Source of the DNA: Bacteroidota bacterium | Lineage (GTDB): Bacteria > Bacteroidota > Bacteroidia > Bacteroidales > ML635J-15 | Assembly (NCBI GenBank): GCA_029558535.1 | Contig: JAKQEK010000378.1 | Span: 1 to 64,000, forward strand | Direction: 5' to 3' | Length of the DNA: 64,000 bases | Shown: in pieces, positions 47,459-57,500 of the stretch | Layout: each line of letters opens with the position of its first letter | Numbering within the stretch: the first letter of the stretch is position 1 | Notes under the pieces: generated by a model | Told to the model about the DNA's origin: nothing | Database searches by the model: none | The model's input: only the letters and a program-made list of their open reading frames with translations | Translations under genes and position numbers: made by a program

Positions 47459-48184
47459 ATGTCCATTTATGCTTCTGTAATAGATAGCATTTTGTCTTCT
47501 TTGCCTGTAATTGAAAGACATATTGATAGTAGTCAAATAATTATTTGTGTTTCTGCCATTATTATTTTACTGTTGTTATTGACAGTAAAATTGCTCTATC
47601 ATGGTTATTTCAAACATGTTTTCTTATCCGTTTTTAGAAGCGAACAATCTATTAGGGGCGGTGACGATAATAATAATGCAATTAATCAGGCTTCGATTTT
47701 AACCGGAATTATGGCATTAATAAGCACAACAACTGCTGTTTTCTCTTATAGTATGTATTCTCCGGCTATAAGTTTTATGCCCACAAATAAACCTATTGTG
47801 ATTTATTTTGCAATCTTTGTTATAGTTTTAAGTTTCACCACTTTTTACAGAATTAGCCTATTTCTCTTAGGTTGGATAATAGATATAACCAAAATCACAA
47901 TAAGTTATTCAAATATTACTTCGAATATTTTTAAAATAATGGGATTAATTATTTTTCCGTTTTTTTTTATAGCCACTTTTTCTGAACCCTGGTTGCAAAA
48001 CATACTCATATACAGCATTTTAATAATTGTTGTTTTAGCATTTGCCATAAGATTGTATAATTTTTTATTAATATTATTTAAAATTAAATTTTTAAATCAT
48101 TATGCAATTTTGTATTTTTGCGTGTTCGAAATTTTACCGGTTTTAATTGTCGTTAAAATTGCAGGAAGTTTAAGTGTAGTATAA
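47459..48184 (+). CDS. DUF4271 membrane protein
   Basis: Integral membrane protein of 241 residues with about six helices. The LFRSEQSIRGG-like segment after the first helix (FLSVFRSEQSIRGGDDNNN) and ITKITISYSNITSN pattern are what I know from DUF4271. These proteins usually lie directly upstream of hemD in Bacteroidota, as here. It starts 4 nt after the coiled-coil gene and ends 15 nt before hemD. Function unknown. Confidence 0.75.
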   Translation: MSIYASVIDSILSSLPVIERHIDSSQIIICVSAIIILLLLLTVKLLYHGYFKHVFLSVFRSEQSIRGGDDNNNAINQASILTGIMALISTTTAVFSYSMYSPAISFMPTNKPIVIYFAIFVIVLSFTTFYRISLFLLGWIIDITKITISYSNITSNIFKIMGLIIFPFFFIATFSEPWLQNILIYSILIIVVLAFAIRLYNFLLILFKIKFLNHYAILYFCVFEILPVLIVVKIAGSLSVV

Positions 48185-48199
48185 ATAAAATCTCAGAGA

Positions 48200-48943
48200 A
48201 TGAAGATAAGAAGCATTCTTATTTCACAACCTAGGCCGGAAACAGAAAAGAATCCCTATAACGATCTGGCAAAAAAATATAACCTTAAAATTGACTTTCG
48301 TCCTTTCGTGCAGGTTGATGGGATTCCTGCAAAAGATTTCAGACGCGACAGGGTAGATATTAATTGCTTTTCTGCAATTATTTTTAACAGTCGTACGTCT
48401 GTTGATCACTTCTTCAGGATGTGTGAAGAAATGAAAATTACTATAAAAGACACATGGAAGTACTTCTGTATTTCAGAATCAATTGCTTTTTATCTTCAAA
48501 AGTATATTGTTTATCGTAAACGTAAAATTTTCTTTGGTAACAGCACTTTTGATGATTTAATGGACTATATACACCGATTCCCGAACGAAAAATATCTTGT
48601 CCCTTTAAGTGAAGTCCATAAGAATGAAATACCGGATAAGCTTTGCGCTGCTAATATCGAGTTTTCAAAAGCAATATTGTACAAAACCGTAAGTGCGGAT
48701 TTATCAGATTTAAAAAACGTTAATTATGATGTTTTAGTATTTTTTAGCCCTGCAGGAGTAGCCTCTTTATTACAGAACTTCCCGGACTTTGTTCAAAACG
48801 AAACATGTATTGGAGCATTCGGTCCTGCAACAGCTAAAGCTGTCGAAAACCACAAACTTAGACTTGATTTAATGGCCCCTGTACCGGAAGCCCCGTCAAT
48901 GACTGCCGCTCTCGAACAGTTTGTTAAAGTCAAAAATAAGTAA
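48200..48943 (+). CDS. hemD: Uroporphyrinogen-III synthase
   Basis: Cytoplasmic enzyme of 247 residues. It closes the ring of hydroxymethylbilane to uroporphyrinogen III. Typical marks are ILISQPRPETEKNPY at the N-terminus, FRPFVQVDG, FNSRTSVDHFF and the C-terminal FSPAGVASLLQNFP and GPATAKAVE. Sequence is weakly conserved in this family, but the pattern and neighbours (DUF4271, rnpA) agree. It probably shares a transcript with both. Confidence 0.9.
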   Translation: MKIRSILISQPRPETEKNPYNDLAKKYNLKIDFRPFVQVDGIPAKDFRRDRVDINCFSAIIFNSRTSVDHFFRMCEEMKITIKDTWKYFCISESIAFYLQKYIVYRKRKIFFGNSTFDDLMDYIHRFPNEKYLVPLSEVHKNEIPDKLCAANIEFSKAILYKTVSADLSDLKNVNYDVLVFFSPAGVASLLQNFPDFVQNETCIGAFGPATAKAVENHKLRLDLMAPVPEAPSMTAALEQFVKVKNK

Positions 48944-48975
48944 GACAAATTGTTGTCGAACTGATTATTGAACTT

Positions 48976-49386
48976 ATGGTCACTAAAAACAATTTTTCAT
49001 TTAAAAGAAAATCAATTTTAAGATTAAAATCCGAGATTCAGGAATTGTTTGACAATGCTGAGAGAGTAGATTATGTAGATTTTAAAATATTGTATTACCC
49101 GAAAAATGTTGCCTCATCCGGAAATTTTCAGGTATTTATTTCTGTTCCAAAAAAGCGACTGAACAAGGCTACAGATAGAAATTTAGTCAAAAGGCGAATA
49201 AAAGAGTCAATAAGATTGAATAGTAAGGACTTAAAGTTGTTATGTATTAACAATAAAATAAGTCTGTTTTATGGTGTAATCTGGAATAGAGATTATATTT
49301 GCGAATACAAAATAATTGAACAAAATATAGTTTTATCTTTACAAGATATTTATAATAAGATTTATGAAAAAACACAAAATCCTTAA
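48976..49386 (+). CDS. rnpA: Ribonuclease P protein component
   Basis: Protein of 136 residues. The RNR-type motif KKRLNKATDRNLVKRRIKESIR, the core of RnpA, is plain. It binds the RNase P RNA to process tRNA 5' ends. In many bacteria rnpA follows rpmH; here it lies 32 nt after hemD, an arrangement seen in Bacteroidota. It overlaps the S41 protease gene by 23 nt. Confidence 0.93.
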   Translation: MVTKNNFSFKRKSILRLKSEIQELFDNAERVDYVDFKILYYPKNVASSGNFQVFISVPKKRLNKATDRNLVKRRIKESIRLNSKDLKLLCINNKISLFYGVIWNRDYICEYKIIEQNIVLSLQDIYNKIYEKTQNP

Positions 49387-51052
49387 ATCACTTTTCAATA
49401 AAATAAACAGAATAGTCCTTACCGGATTTATTACATTGTTTTTTAGTCTATCATTTAATTGTTACAGTCAGGAAACAGACAATAATTTTGAAACCGTAAA
49501 AAATCTGGATGTTTTTTATTCTTTATATAAGGAACTCAACCTATATTATGTTGATCCAATTGTGCCGGGAGAAATAATAAAAAAAGGCATTGAAGGAATG
49601 CTAAAAAGTCTTGATCCTTATACAGTTTATATTCCCGAATCGCAAATCGAAGACATAAAATTTATTACTACAGGGCAGTATGGCGGTATTGGAGCCGTAA
49701 TACGAAAAAGTGGAGAGTTTACTGTTATTGCACAGCCTTATGAGAATAGCCCTGCTGCAATTGCCGGATTATTACCCGGAGACATTATTGTAGAGATTGA
49801 CAATAAGTCAATTAAAGGAATATCTTCTGATCAGGTATCTGAATTATTAAGAGGAGAACCGGAAACAAGTGTTCAATTAAAAGTTAAGAGACCTGGCGAA
49901 GAAAGTACTTTAAGCTTTACCGTTATCAGAAAAGAAATTAAACGTAATTCGGTCCCATATTACGGTTTGGCAGATGATAAAATCGGGTATATCGCTTTGG
50001 ATGATTTTACCAATACAGCAGCAAAAGAAGTCCAAGAAGCATTTTTATCTTTGAAAAAAGAATATAACATTAGTTCACTAATTATTGATTTACGCGGAAA
50101 TCCGGGAGGATTGCTAATCGAAGCTGTGAAAATTTGTAATCTTTTTGTTCCAAAAGGGGAACATATTGTAAGCACTAAAGGAAAAGTCGCTCAATGGGAT
50201 AAAACTTATACATCAAGTGCCGAACCTCAAGATACTGAAATTAAAATTGTTGTATTGGTTAACAGGGGGTCTGCTTCTGCTTCAGAGATTGTTGCAGGAG
50301 CTATGCAAGATCTAGATCGTGGAGTTATTCTTGGGCAAAGAACATTTGGTAAAGGATTAGTACAAACAACTCGGGAACTTAGTTATAACGGCGTTTTAAA
50401 GGTAACAACAGCAAAATATTATATTCCCAGTGGCAGATGTATTCAGGCTTTAGACTATTCAAACCGAAATGAAGACGGAAGTGTTGGAAATGTTCCCGAT
50501 TCACTGATTTCAGAATTTAAAACTAAGAATGGAAGAAAAGTATATGACGGTGGAGGTATTATGCCTGATGTAGTCGTTGAACCCGAACTGTATAGCAATA
50601 TTGCAACTAGTCTAATAATAAAAAATTTATTGTTTGATTTTGCAGTATATTATAAATCTTTAAATCCCGAAATACCCTCTGCTGATAAATTTGTTTTTAC
50701 TGATGCAGATTATCAAGATTTTGTAAATTGGGTAAAAGACAAAGATTTTGATTACGAAACAAAAAGCGAAGAATATCTAAGATTACTTATTGAAACATCC
50801 AAAGAAGAGAAATATTATAGCGATGCATCTCCCGAGCTTGAAGCTTTAATGACCAAGTTTTCGCACGACAAAAACAAAGATCTTATGATGTTTAAAGATG
50901 AAATTACGGATATAATTTGTCAGGAAATTGTTGTTAAATATTATTACGAAAAGGGTGCAATAATATATGGATTAAAAAACGATCCGGAAGTCAAAAAAGC
51001 GGTTGAACTGCTGAATAATGAAAAAGATTTTCAGAAGATTCTGATGCCCTAA
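49364..51052 (+). CDS. C-terminal processing peptidase (S41)
   Basis: Periplasmic serine protease of 562 residues. The start has a basic N-terminus (KKHKILKSLFNKINR), then a hydrophobic stretch ending at LSFNCYSQ. A PDZ domain lies at about 100-180 (GGIGAVIRKSGEFTVI to GDIIVEIDNKSI). The S41 catalytic part has LIIDLRGNPGGLL, the Ser in NRGSASASEIVAGAMQDLDRG and the Lys in TFGKGLVQT. The ~200 residues after the core are longer than in short CtpA forms but usual in Bacteroidota. It overlaps rnpA, which suggests translational coupling. Confidence 0.94.
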   Translation: MKKHKILKSLFNKINRIVLTGFITLFFSLSFNCYSQETDNNFETVKNLDVFYSLYKELNLYYVDPIVPGEIIKKGIEGMLKSLDPYTVYIPESQIEDIKFITTGQYGGIGAVIRKSGEFTVIAQPYENSPAAIAGLLPGDIIVEIDNKSIKGISSDQVSELLRGEPETSVQLKVKRPGEESTLSFTVIRKEIKRNSVPYYGLADDKIGYIALDDFTNTAAKEVQEAFLSLKKEYNISSLIIDLRGNPGGLLIEAVKICNLFVPKGEHIVSTKGKVAQWDKTYTSSAEPQDTEIKIVVLVNRGSASASEIVAGAMQDLDRGVILGQRTFGKGLVQTTRELSYNGVLKVTTAKYYIPSGRCIQALDYSNRNEDGSVGNVPDSLISEFKTKNGRKVYDGGGIMPDVVVEPELYSNIATSLIIKNLLFDFAVYYKSLNPEIPSADKFVFTDADYQDFVNWVKDKDFDYETKSEEYLRLLIETSKEEKYYSDASPELEALMTKFSHDKNKDLMMFKDEITDIICQEIVVKYYYEKGAIIYGLKNDPEVKKAVELLNNEKDFQKILMP

Positions 51053-51055
51053 AAA

Positions 51056-51084
51056 AAGAAACCCGATTAAAAATCGGGCTTCTT
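51056..51084. terminator. Bidirectional terminator between S41 protease and HMA genes
   Basis: Stem AAGAA-a-CCCGAT with ATCGGG-c-TTCTT (one A/C mismatch), loop TAAAA, between converging genes. The A-rich left side and T-rich right side let it act on both strands. Confidence 0.85.
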
Positions 51085-51103
51085 CGTCTTTTAATAATGA
51101 AAT

Positions 51104-51568
51104 TTACTTCTTCGTAGATTCTGTGGTTTTCCCTGAACAACATCCACTCTTTTTATCATCTGTTGTCACAGTTTTAGTTCCACATCCCGAATTAGTTTCT
51201 GTTTGTGTTGAACTTCCCGAACAACAACCTTTGTTTGCATTAGGACAGCCGGGTTTATAAACAGTTGCCGTGTACTTGATTTCTGATAGAGAAGCAATGA
51301 TTTGATCAATGTCTGTTCTGTCATTTCGAAATTTAACGACAACCAAATCTTTTTCAAAATCTGTAGAAACAAATTTTACACCTTTTGTATAAGCGAGCTG
51401 TTTTTTTACAGCATCCGCACAATTTTCGCATTCCATTTTACAGGATAAGGTTACTTCGGAAATTTTAGGGTTTTGTTTTACATCCTTTTTTTCGATTGAA
51501 CTCTGTGCATAAACACTTGATAATCCTGCAACTATCAGCGCGAGTGAAATTAAAATTACTTTTTTCAT
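51104..51568 (-). CDS. Secreted heavy-metal-associated (HMA) protein with Cys-rich tail
   Basis: Exported protein of 154 residues. The signal peptide ends near SSVYAQ. An HMA ferredoxin-like domain spans about 38-105 (SEVTLSCKMECENCADAVKKQ; the metal site is CENC, and the extra Cys in LSCKMEC is unusual). The tail has seven Cys in CPNANKGCCSGSS, SGCGT and SGCCSGKT. Such proteins bind Cu+ or similar ions in the periplasm. It is last in the minus-strand set after the TonB receptor, 50 nt away. Confidence 0.87.
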   Translation of the reverse strand: MKKVILISLALIVAGLSSVYAQSSIEKKDVKQNPKISEVTLSCKMECENCADAVKKQLAYTKGVKFVSTDFEKDLVVVKFRNDRTDIDQIIASLSEIKYTATVYKPGCPNANKGCCSGSSTQTETNSGCGTKTVTTDDKKSGCCSGKTTESTKK

Positions 51569-51618
51569 TTGTTTTAGTTTTAAATTGTTAAAAAATACTA
51601 TTTATAATCATAACTTGT

Positions 51619-53838
51619 TTATTGTTTTGAATCTCTTTGTTTTATAGAAAATCTTAGCCCTAGATATAACTTTCTCCCATGAACAGGCCCCCAAATTAAA
51701 GCTGAATCAAAATTATTTCCAAAAGGATCGTTTGCTGCAATAATTGGATGATGTTGAGTAAAATTCAGCATGTTTTCGCAGCCGAGGTACATCTCCCATT
51801 TTTTAAAGTACTTTGTTACCTGAGAATTTAAAATTGTATAAGCCGGAAATTCTTTTGCCAGTTGAAGCTCTTCCGGCAACAACTCGGTTGACGGTATTCT
51901 TCCTTTTCCGTTAAACTGAACTGTAAAGTCGAATTGCCATTTCTCAAGTGGTGTTTTATAAGATAGATTTGCCAATCCTTTGTAGCGACTTGTAAGAGGG
52001 CTCTCTATCAAAACTCCTCCAATTGTTTGCCGCACATCACTAAATCTATAAGCGGCAGTAACATCAAGTCCTTTAATAATCTGATAAGTAACTTCCAATT
52101 GATACGTATTTGAAAATGATCTGCCATCAAGATTATAGAATTTTACTTGTCCAAAGGTTTCAAAATCTGCAATTATCTGATTCTGAAACTCTGTACGATA
52201 ATACTCTGCATTTATGGCCATGTCACGTTTTCCAATAGAAATATAATACGTTAAATTTGAGCCAAAATTCCAAGCCTCTTCCAATTTTAAATCATTCGCA
52301 ATTAATATTTCTCTAGATGAAGCGAGCAAAAAACTGTTTTCAGCAAGAATGTTTGGCTTTCTATAGCCTTTTCCGGCAGACACTCTCCACGACAAATTTC
52401 CCGTTAGATTAAACTTTGCATTAAGACGTGGTGTAATCAACAAACCGAATTCATTATGATAATCAGCTCTTATTCCCGCTATTAAATGCAATTTTTCAAA
52501 TAACGTTCCTGTATATTGAAAATATGCTCCTGGTACAATTTCTAAGCTGCTTAGCGAACTGTCATTTAAATACTGTAATAAGTTTTCGTATTTAACACTA
52601 GCTCCTGCATTGTATTTATGATCTTCGTTCCCTCTAAAGGCAGACTGCCAAAATAAATTTACATATGCACTGTATTGCTGAGCGTCAAAGGTAGTAAGAC
52701 CATAGTATGAATCCTGATTGTGATATGTAAGATTGGATACAATTGCAACACTTTGAAATGGCTTTTCGGGAAACACATAACCTGTCTTGTAAAAAGCCTC
52801 TACACGTTTTGACCCAATATAAATGCCGTAAGGAGTTTCTGCATCAAGTGGAGAATTGTAAATATGTCCTAACTGACCGCTTTTTCTTGTTTCGTCAATA
52901 TATTTTACTCCAAAACGAACTGTCCAATTTTTATTAAAATAATCCCATCTGTTAAAAAAATTGTATTGATTCAACATAGGAAAGTCAAGAAAATTGTCCT
53001 TATTGTGATCTATTTGCAACAAATCTGTTTGAGCATGGGCAAAAACCATAGTACTCCAGTTGGGGTTTAGTTTTATTGCTCCATCTATGTTGGTCTCACT
53101 CTTTCCTGCTGAGCTGAAAAACTGATTAAAAAATAGTCTGTCAGATTTTAGGGGCTTTTTGTATTCTACATTTATCTGACCTGTGACCGCATCATAACCG
53201 TTTATTACCGTTGATGTTCCTTTAGATACTTGAATTGATTCCATCCATGGACCCGGAATATAACCTAAGGCGTATGGCTGCGAAAGTCCATATAAATTTG
53301 GAATGTTCTCAGTCATCATTTGGACATATTTACCAGCAAGTCCTAAAAGCTTTATTTGTTTTGCTCCCGTAACAGCATCACTATAAGAAGCATCAACAGA
53401 AGCATTGGTCTCAAAGCTTTCCGAAAGATTGCAACATGCGGCTTTACAAAGTTCATCCCCCGTAATAGTCTGAACACTCCCAATCTCCATTCTGGAATAA
53501 TGTGTCCCAACACTTCTTTCACCAACTGTTACTTCATCGAGAAATAATTTATTTTTAAGAATAATTTCAATTTTTTGGTTATCTCCTTTCACATAAAACG
53601 TATCTGCAATATAACCCACAAAACTGAAAATCAACGTATCACTATTTGGAGGTTTTTCAATTGAGAAAACCCCACCTTCACTACTTGTAGTGCCTAAATT
53701 GGTCCCCAGCCACCAGATATTTACTCCAAACAAAGGTTTTTTTGATTCCTCTGTCTCTTCATAAACATATCCGGTAACCTGTGAATTTAATGACCACACT
53801 ACAAGTATGAAAGATATTACACTTAATATTTTTTTCAT
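51619..53838 (-). CDS. TonB-dependent receptor (probable metal-related)
   Basis: Outer-membrane receptor of 739 residues. A signal peptide precedes a CarboxypepD_reg-like domain (about 20-100; TGYVYEETEESKKPLFGVNIWW). The plug domain follows (about 115-225; ITGDELCKAACCNLSESFETNASVD and SGVD-like GYDAVTGQINVEY) and then a 22-strand barrel with an aromatic end (RKLYLGLRFSIKQR). The CKAACCNL Cys cluster in the plug is notable and recalls copper-linked receptors in Bacteroidota. Neighbours with HMA and His/Cys-rich domains support metal uptake or export sensing. Substrate is inferred. Confidence 0.88.
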   Translation of the reverse strand: MKKILSVISFILVVWSLNSQVTGYVYEETEESKKPLFGVNIWWLGTNLGTTSSEGGVFSIEKPPNSDTLIFSFVGYIADTFYVKGDNQKIEIILKNKLFLDEVTVGERSVGTHYSRMEIGSVQTITGDELCKAACCNLSESFETNASVDASYSDAVTGAKQIKLLGLAGKYVQMMTENIPNLYGLSQPYALGYIPGPWMESIQVSKGTSTVINGYDAVTGQINVEYKKPLKSDRLFFNQFFSSAGKSETNIDGAIKLNPNWSTMVFAHAQTDLLQIDHNKDNFLDFPMLNQYNFFNRWDYFNKNWTVRFGVKYIDETRKSGQLGHIYNSPLDAETPYGIYIGSKRVEAFYKTGYVFPEKPFQSVAIVSNLTYHNQDSYYGLTTFDAQQYSAYVNLFWQSAFRGNEDHKYNAGASVKYENLLQYLNDSSLSSLEIVPGAYFQYTGTLFEKLHLIAGIRADYHNEFGLLITPRLNAKFNLTGNLSWRVSAGKGYRKPNILAENSFLLASSREILIANDLKLEEAWNFGSNLTYYISIGKRDMAINAEYYRTEFQNQIIADFETFGQVKFYNLDGRSFSNTYQLEVTYQIIKGLDVTAAYRFSDVRQTIGGVLIESPLTSRYKGLANLSYKTPLEKWQFDFTVQFNGKGRIPSTELLPEELQLAKEFPAYTILNSQVTKYFKKWEMYLGCENMLNFTQHHPIIAANDPFGNNFDSALIWGPVHGRKLYLGLRFSIKQRDSKQ

Positions 53839-53885
53839 AATGCTTTTGTTTAATTAATACTGACTTAATTCTTAATCAGTCTTAA

Positions 53886-54335
53886 TCATAATATAAAAAC
53901 AGAAAGGACAGCGCAAGGGTTTGCACTGTTTACAATTGAAAATATTAAGGGTGGTAGTTTAAGTGTCTTGTTTATTGTGTTTGAAAAATAATTCAGAGCA
54001 TTTGAATGTGAGTAATCTGAGTTTAAAAACTTTGGAATATCAATAGTAATCTTAGCGGGGGCATCAGTTCGTGTGTCTCCAAAAAATAATTGATCAAGCG
54101 AAAAATATGAAATTTGAGAGTGTTTTAAGTGCTCTTCGTTATGACAAGAACAAGCATGTTCTTTTCCTTCGCAATTATTGCAATGCTGATGATTATGTGA
54201 TATTTCGCCAAATTCAAACAATATTACTTCGCTATGTTGTTTTTGACATCCTCCACATAAGTATTTTTCAACAAAAAATCCATTTGTCGAAATCACTATT
54301 ATAAGTGCGAGACAAGTAATATATATATTTTTCAT
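53886..54335 (-). CDS. HYC_CC_PP-like Cys/His-rich secreted protein
   Basis: Protein of about 149 residues. I chose the ATG at 54335 (MKNIYITCLALIIVI), which gives a signal peptide and is preceded by AGAGGG; longer starts run upstream. The mature part has KYLCGGCQ, then a His/Cys-rich segment (HNHQHCNNCEGKEHACSCHNEEH) and a late LKLPPLIF. The order CGG, paired Cys, PP resembles the HYC_CC_PP family found beside TonB receptors and HMA genes in Bacteroidota. It would bind Cu or similar ions in the periplasm. It is first in the set, 47 nt before the receptor gene. Confidence 0.65.
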   Translation of the reverse strand: MKNIYITCLALIIVISTNGFFVEKYLCGGCQKQHSEVILFEFGEISHNHQHCNNCEGKEHACSCHNEEHLKHSQISYFSLDQLFFGDTRTDAPAKITIDIPKFLNSDYSHSNALNYFSNTINKTLKLPPLIFSIVNSANPCAVLSVFIL

Positions 54336-54531
54336 CCCTCTCATCAGATGCAAAAATACGGTTTTAATCTGAATATATAACAGAATTGAATCTAAAATGT
54401 TTAAAATATTAACTTTCATGGATATATTTAGTTAGGTGTAAACCTCTCTTTTTAGAATAATTGCTATTTTTGTACATAAGTTTGATGGAGAGATAGAATT
54501 AATTTCAAAATGATCATTTTAATCAATATTT

Positions 54532-57500
54532 ATGAAAAAAGCATTAATATCACTTACAATTTTTTTATTTAGCCTTGGAGCAATTGCACAAGAGTTTCAA
54601 TATTCGATACACCAACAAGAGCTTGACTATTACAATTCATTAGGTATTACGGCCGAAGAATACAGAGAAATAAATCAACCGGTCAATATGAATCAATCCA
54701 AATCAGCAAAAACCTGTAATCTAAACAAGGTAGTTTTTGGCTGGCATCCATATTGGTGCGAAGGTTTAGAAGTTAATTATGACTGGTCATTATTATCTGA
54801 CATGTCGTTTTTTTCTTACGAAGTAAATGCTTCTACCGGAAATGCAATAACCACTCACGGTTGGGCTACCTCGCCTGCTGTGACAACGGCATTGGCAAAC
54901 GGAGTAAGAGTAAATTTATGTGTGACATTATTTTCAAATCATTCTACTTTTTTCGGAAATCCTACTGCCATGCAAACTCTCATTACAAATCTGATAAATT
55001 TGGTTCAAAGCAGAGGTGCGCATGGAGTTAACATAGATTTTGAAGGAGTTTCTGCTTCCTTAGAGTCGCAATTTACAGCATTTTTAATTGATTTATGTAA
55101 TCAAATGCATACTGCTATTCCAGGGTCGCAGGTTAGTGTTTGTACTTATGCTGTTGACTGGGGTAATGTTTTTAACGAAGCTGCCGTTGATCCTTATATT
55201 GATTATTATACAATTATGGGATACGCATATTATTATGCCGGAAGCGGAACTGCCGGACCTACTGCTCCTTTATACACATTTGCAAGTTTTGACTACAATC
55301 TGGCAAAAACAGTTAATTACTATTTATCTGAAGGCGCAAGTAAAGAAAAACTCGTTCTGGGATTGCCATATTACGGTCATGAATGGAATACAACGAGCAA
55401 CACAATTCCTTCGTCAACCACAAGTTCTGTAAGCTCTAGGACATACAAGGTCGTCAAAGGAAATTCTTCAGGGAATTACTCAACCCGGCAATGGGATGCA
55501 AATAGTCTTACACCTTATTATGTCTATTATTCGTCGAACTGGAGACAATGCTTTTGTGACGATGAAGAAAGTCTAGCATATAGATACGATTTGGTAAATA
55601 TGATGGGAATTGCCGGCATAGGAATATGGGCGTTAGCTTATGATGACGGTTTTACTGAACTTTGGGATTTATTGAGAGAAAAATTTACTGATTGTTCTAC
55701 AGTTCCTTGCTCAAATACCTTTTACGATCTTGGCGGTCCAAACAAAAACTATTACAACAAAAGTGATTATACTTTTACTATAGCCCCCACCGGAGCGACA
55801 CAAGTAACTCTCGAATTTCCTGTTTTTGATATTGAGGCAGGCAGTGGAGCAGAATGTAATTATGATTATTTAGAAATCTTTGACGGCCCTAATACCGGCT
55901 CCTCAAGTTTAGGAAAATTTTGTAATACTACAGGAAATCCCGGTTTTATTGCTTCAACAGGTAATGCGTTGACCTTACATTTCCATTCAGATGGAGCAAC
56001 TGTAAATGCCGGATTTGAAGGAATATGGAATTGTGTTGAGGATAATATATTACCAACAACATCAGTAACTGCCGACGAATGGCAATCTGATGATTTTACT
56101 GCTGTTTTTACCGATGAAGATAACGAAGCTGTGGATTTGAGATTTTATCAGGTTTTAGACAATGACGGAATTGAGTGGCGGGCAAACGGAGATTTTGGGT
56201 TTTTTAATGACAATTTCGGCACTTCAATACATTCCGATTGGACAAATCTATCTGGTACTTGGTCAATAAATAACGGGCATTTAAGGCAATCTAATGAAGC
56301 ATTATCAAATAATAATATTTATACCGAAGTTACTCAAGGAATTGATAATATTTATTTGTATCACTGGCAAATGAAGCTATCAGGATCAGGAACAAACAGA
56401 CGTGCAGGACTTTACATCTTTTGCAGTGATCCAGAATTGGACCAAAGAGGAGACGCATATATGATATATTTCCGTGCCGACCAAAACAAATGTCAGCTAT
56501 ATCGTTCAACTGATGATGATATTGTTATTCACACCGACGATAATGTAACAGTCAACGAAGACACATGGTACGACTACAAAGTAACCTATAACCCTGCAAC
56601 AGGAGAACTTAAAGCATATCAAAACAATATTCTCGTTTCGTACTGGACAGACCCATCTCCACTTACCGAGGGTGTTGCAGTTTCTCTACGTACCGGTGGT
56701 TGTATTGCCGACTATGACGATATAAAGATCTATAAAACAAGGTCCGAAACTGAAATTGTTAGTGTTGGAACCGATATGGAAGTAAGATATGAAAACATAA
56801 ATTCATCATTACCGGCTTGTAGAATAAAAACAATAGTAACAGATATAAGCGGAAACATTTCAGAAGTGGGTGGAACTGATGTAAATATTGACTTCACTGC
56901 TCCTTTTGCTATTACAACAGTTAATGACGGCCCCGGAGGAGACATTGATATTACTTATGTCGGAAATCAACTCCAGGCTAACTGGACCGGAGCAGATGAA
57001 CCAAATTCATATATTGTAAGTTATGAATATTGTATCGGATTGAATGCAGGAGATTCTGACATGGTTGACTGGACGGATAACAGCACCTCTATTTCTGTAA
57101 CACATACCGGACTTGAACTTGTTTCAGGAACAACGTATTATTTCACAGTTAGAGCAACAAATATTGTCAATCTCACTTCTTCTGTCAGTTCAAGTGATGG
57201 AATCCTATATGTAGATCCAACTGATTTGACTGTTGCAGACTTTACAACATCTTCTACCACAGTTTGTTATGGAGAAACAATAGATTTTATAAATCTCTCA
57301 CAAAATGCAACTGGATATCAATGGGACATTTCAGGACCCCAAAACGAAAATAGTACAGAAGAATCTCCATCTTTAATTCTTGAAGCAGGGACTTATTCTG
57401 TTACTCTTACAGCTTATGGAGAAATTGAAGACGATGATATTACAAAGATTATAGATATAATAGTAAATCCTTTGCCTGTTAATGCTACAACTGTTTATCC

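Noticed and set aside
54071-54304. 77-residue plus-strand frame opposite the His/Cys-rich protein
   Set aside because: The minus-strand frame has a signal peptide and metal-type Cys/His motifs; the plus frame has none.
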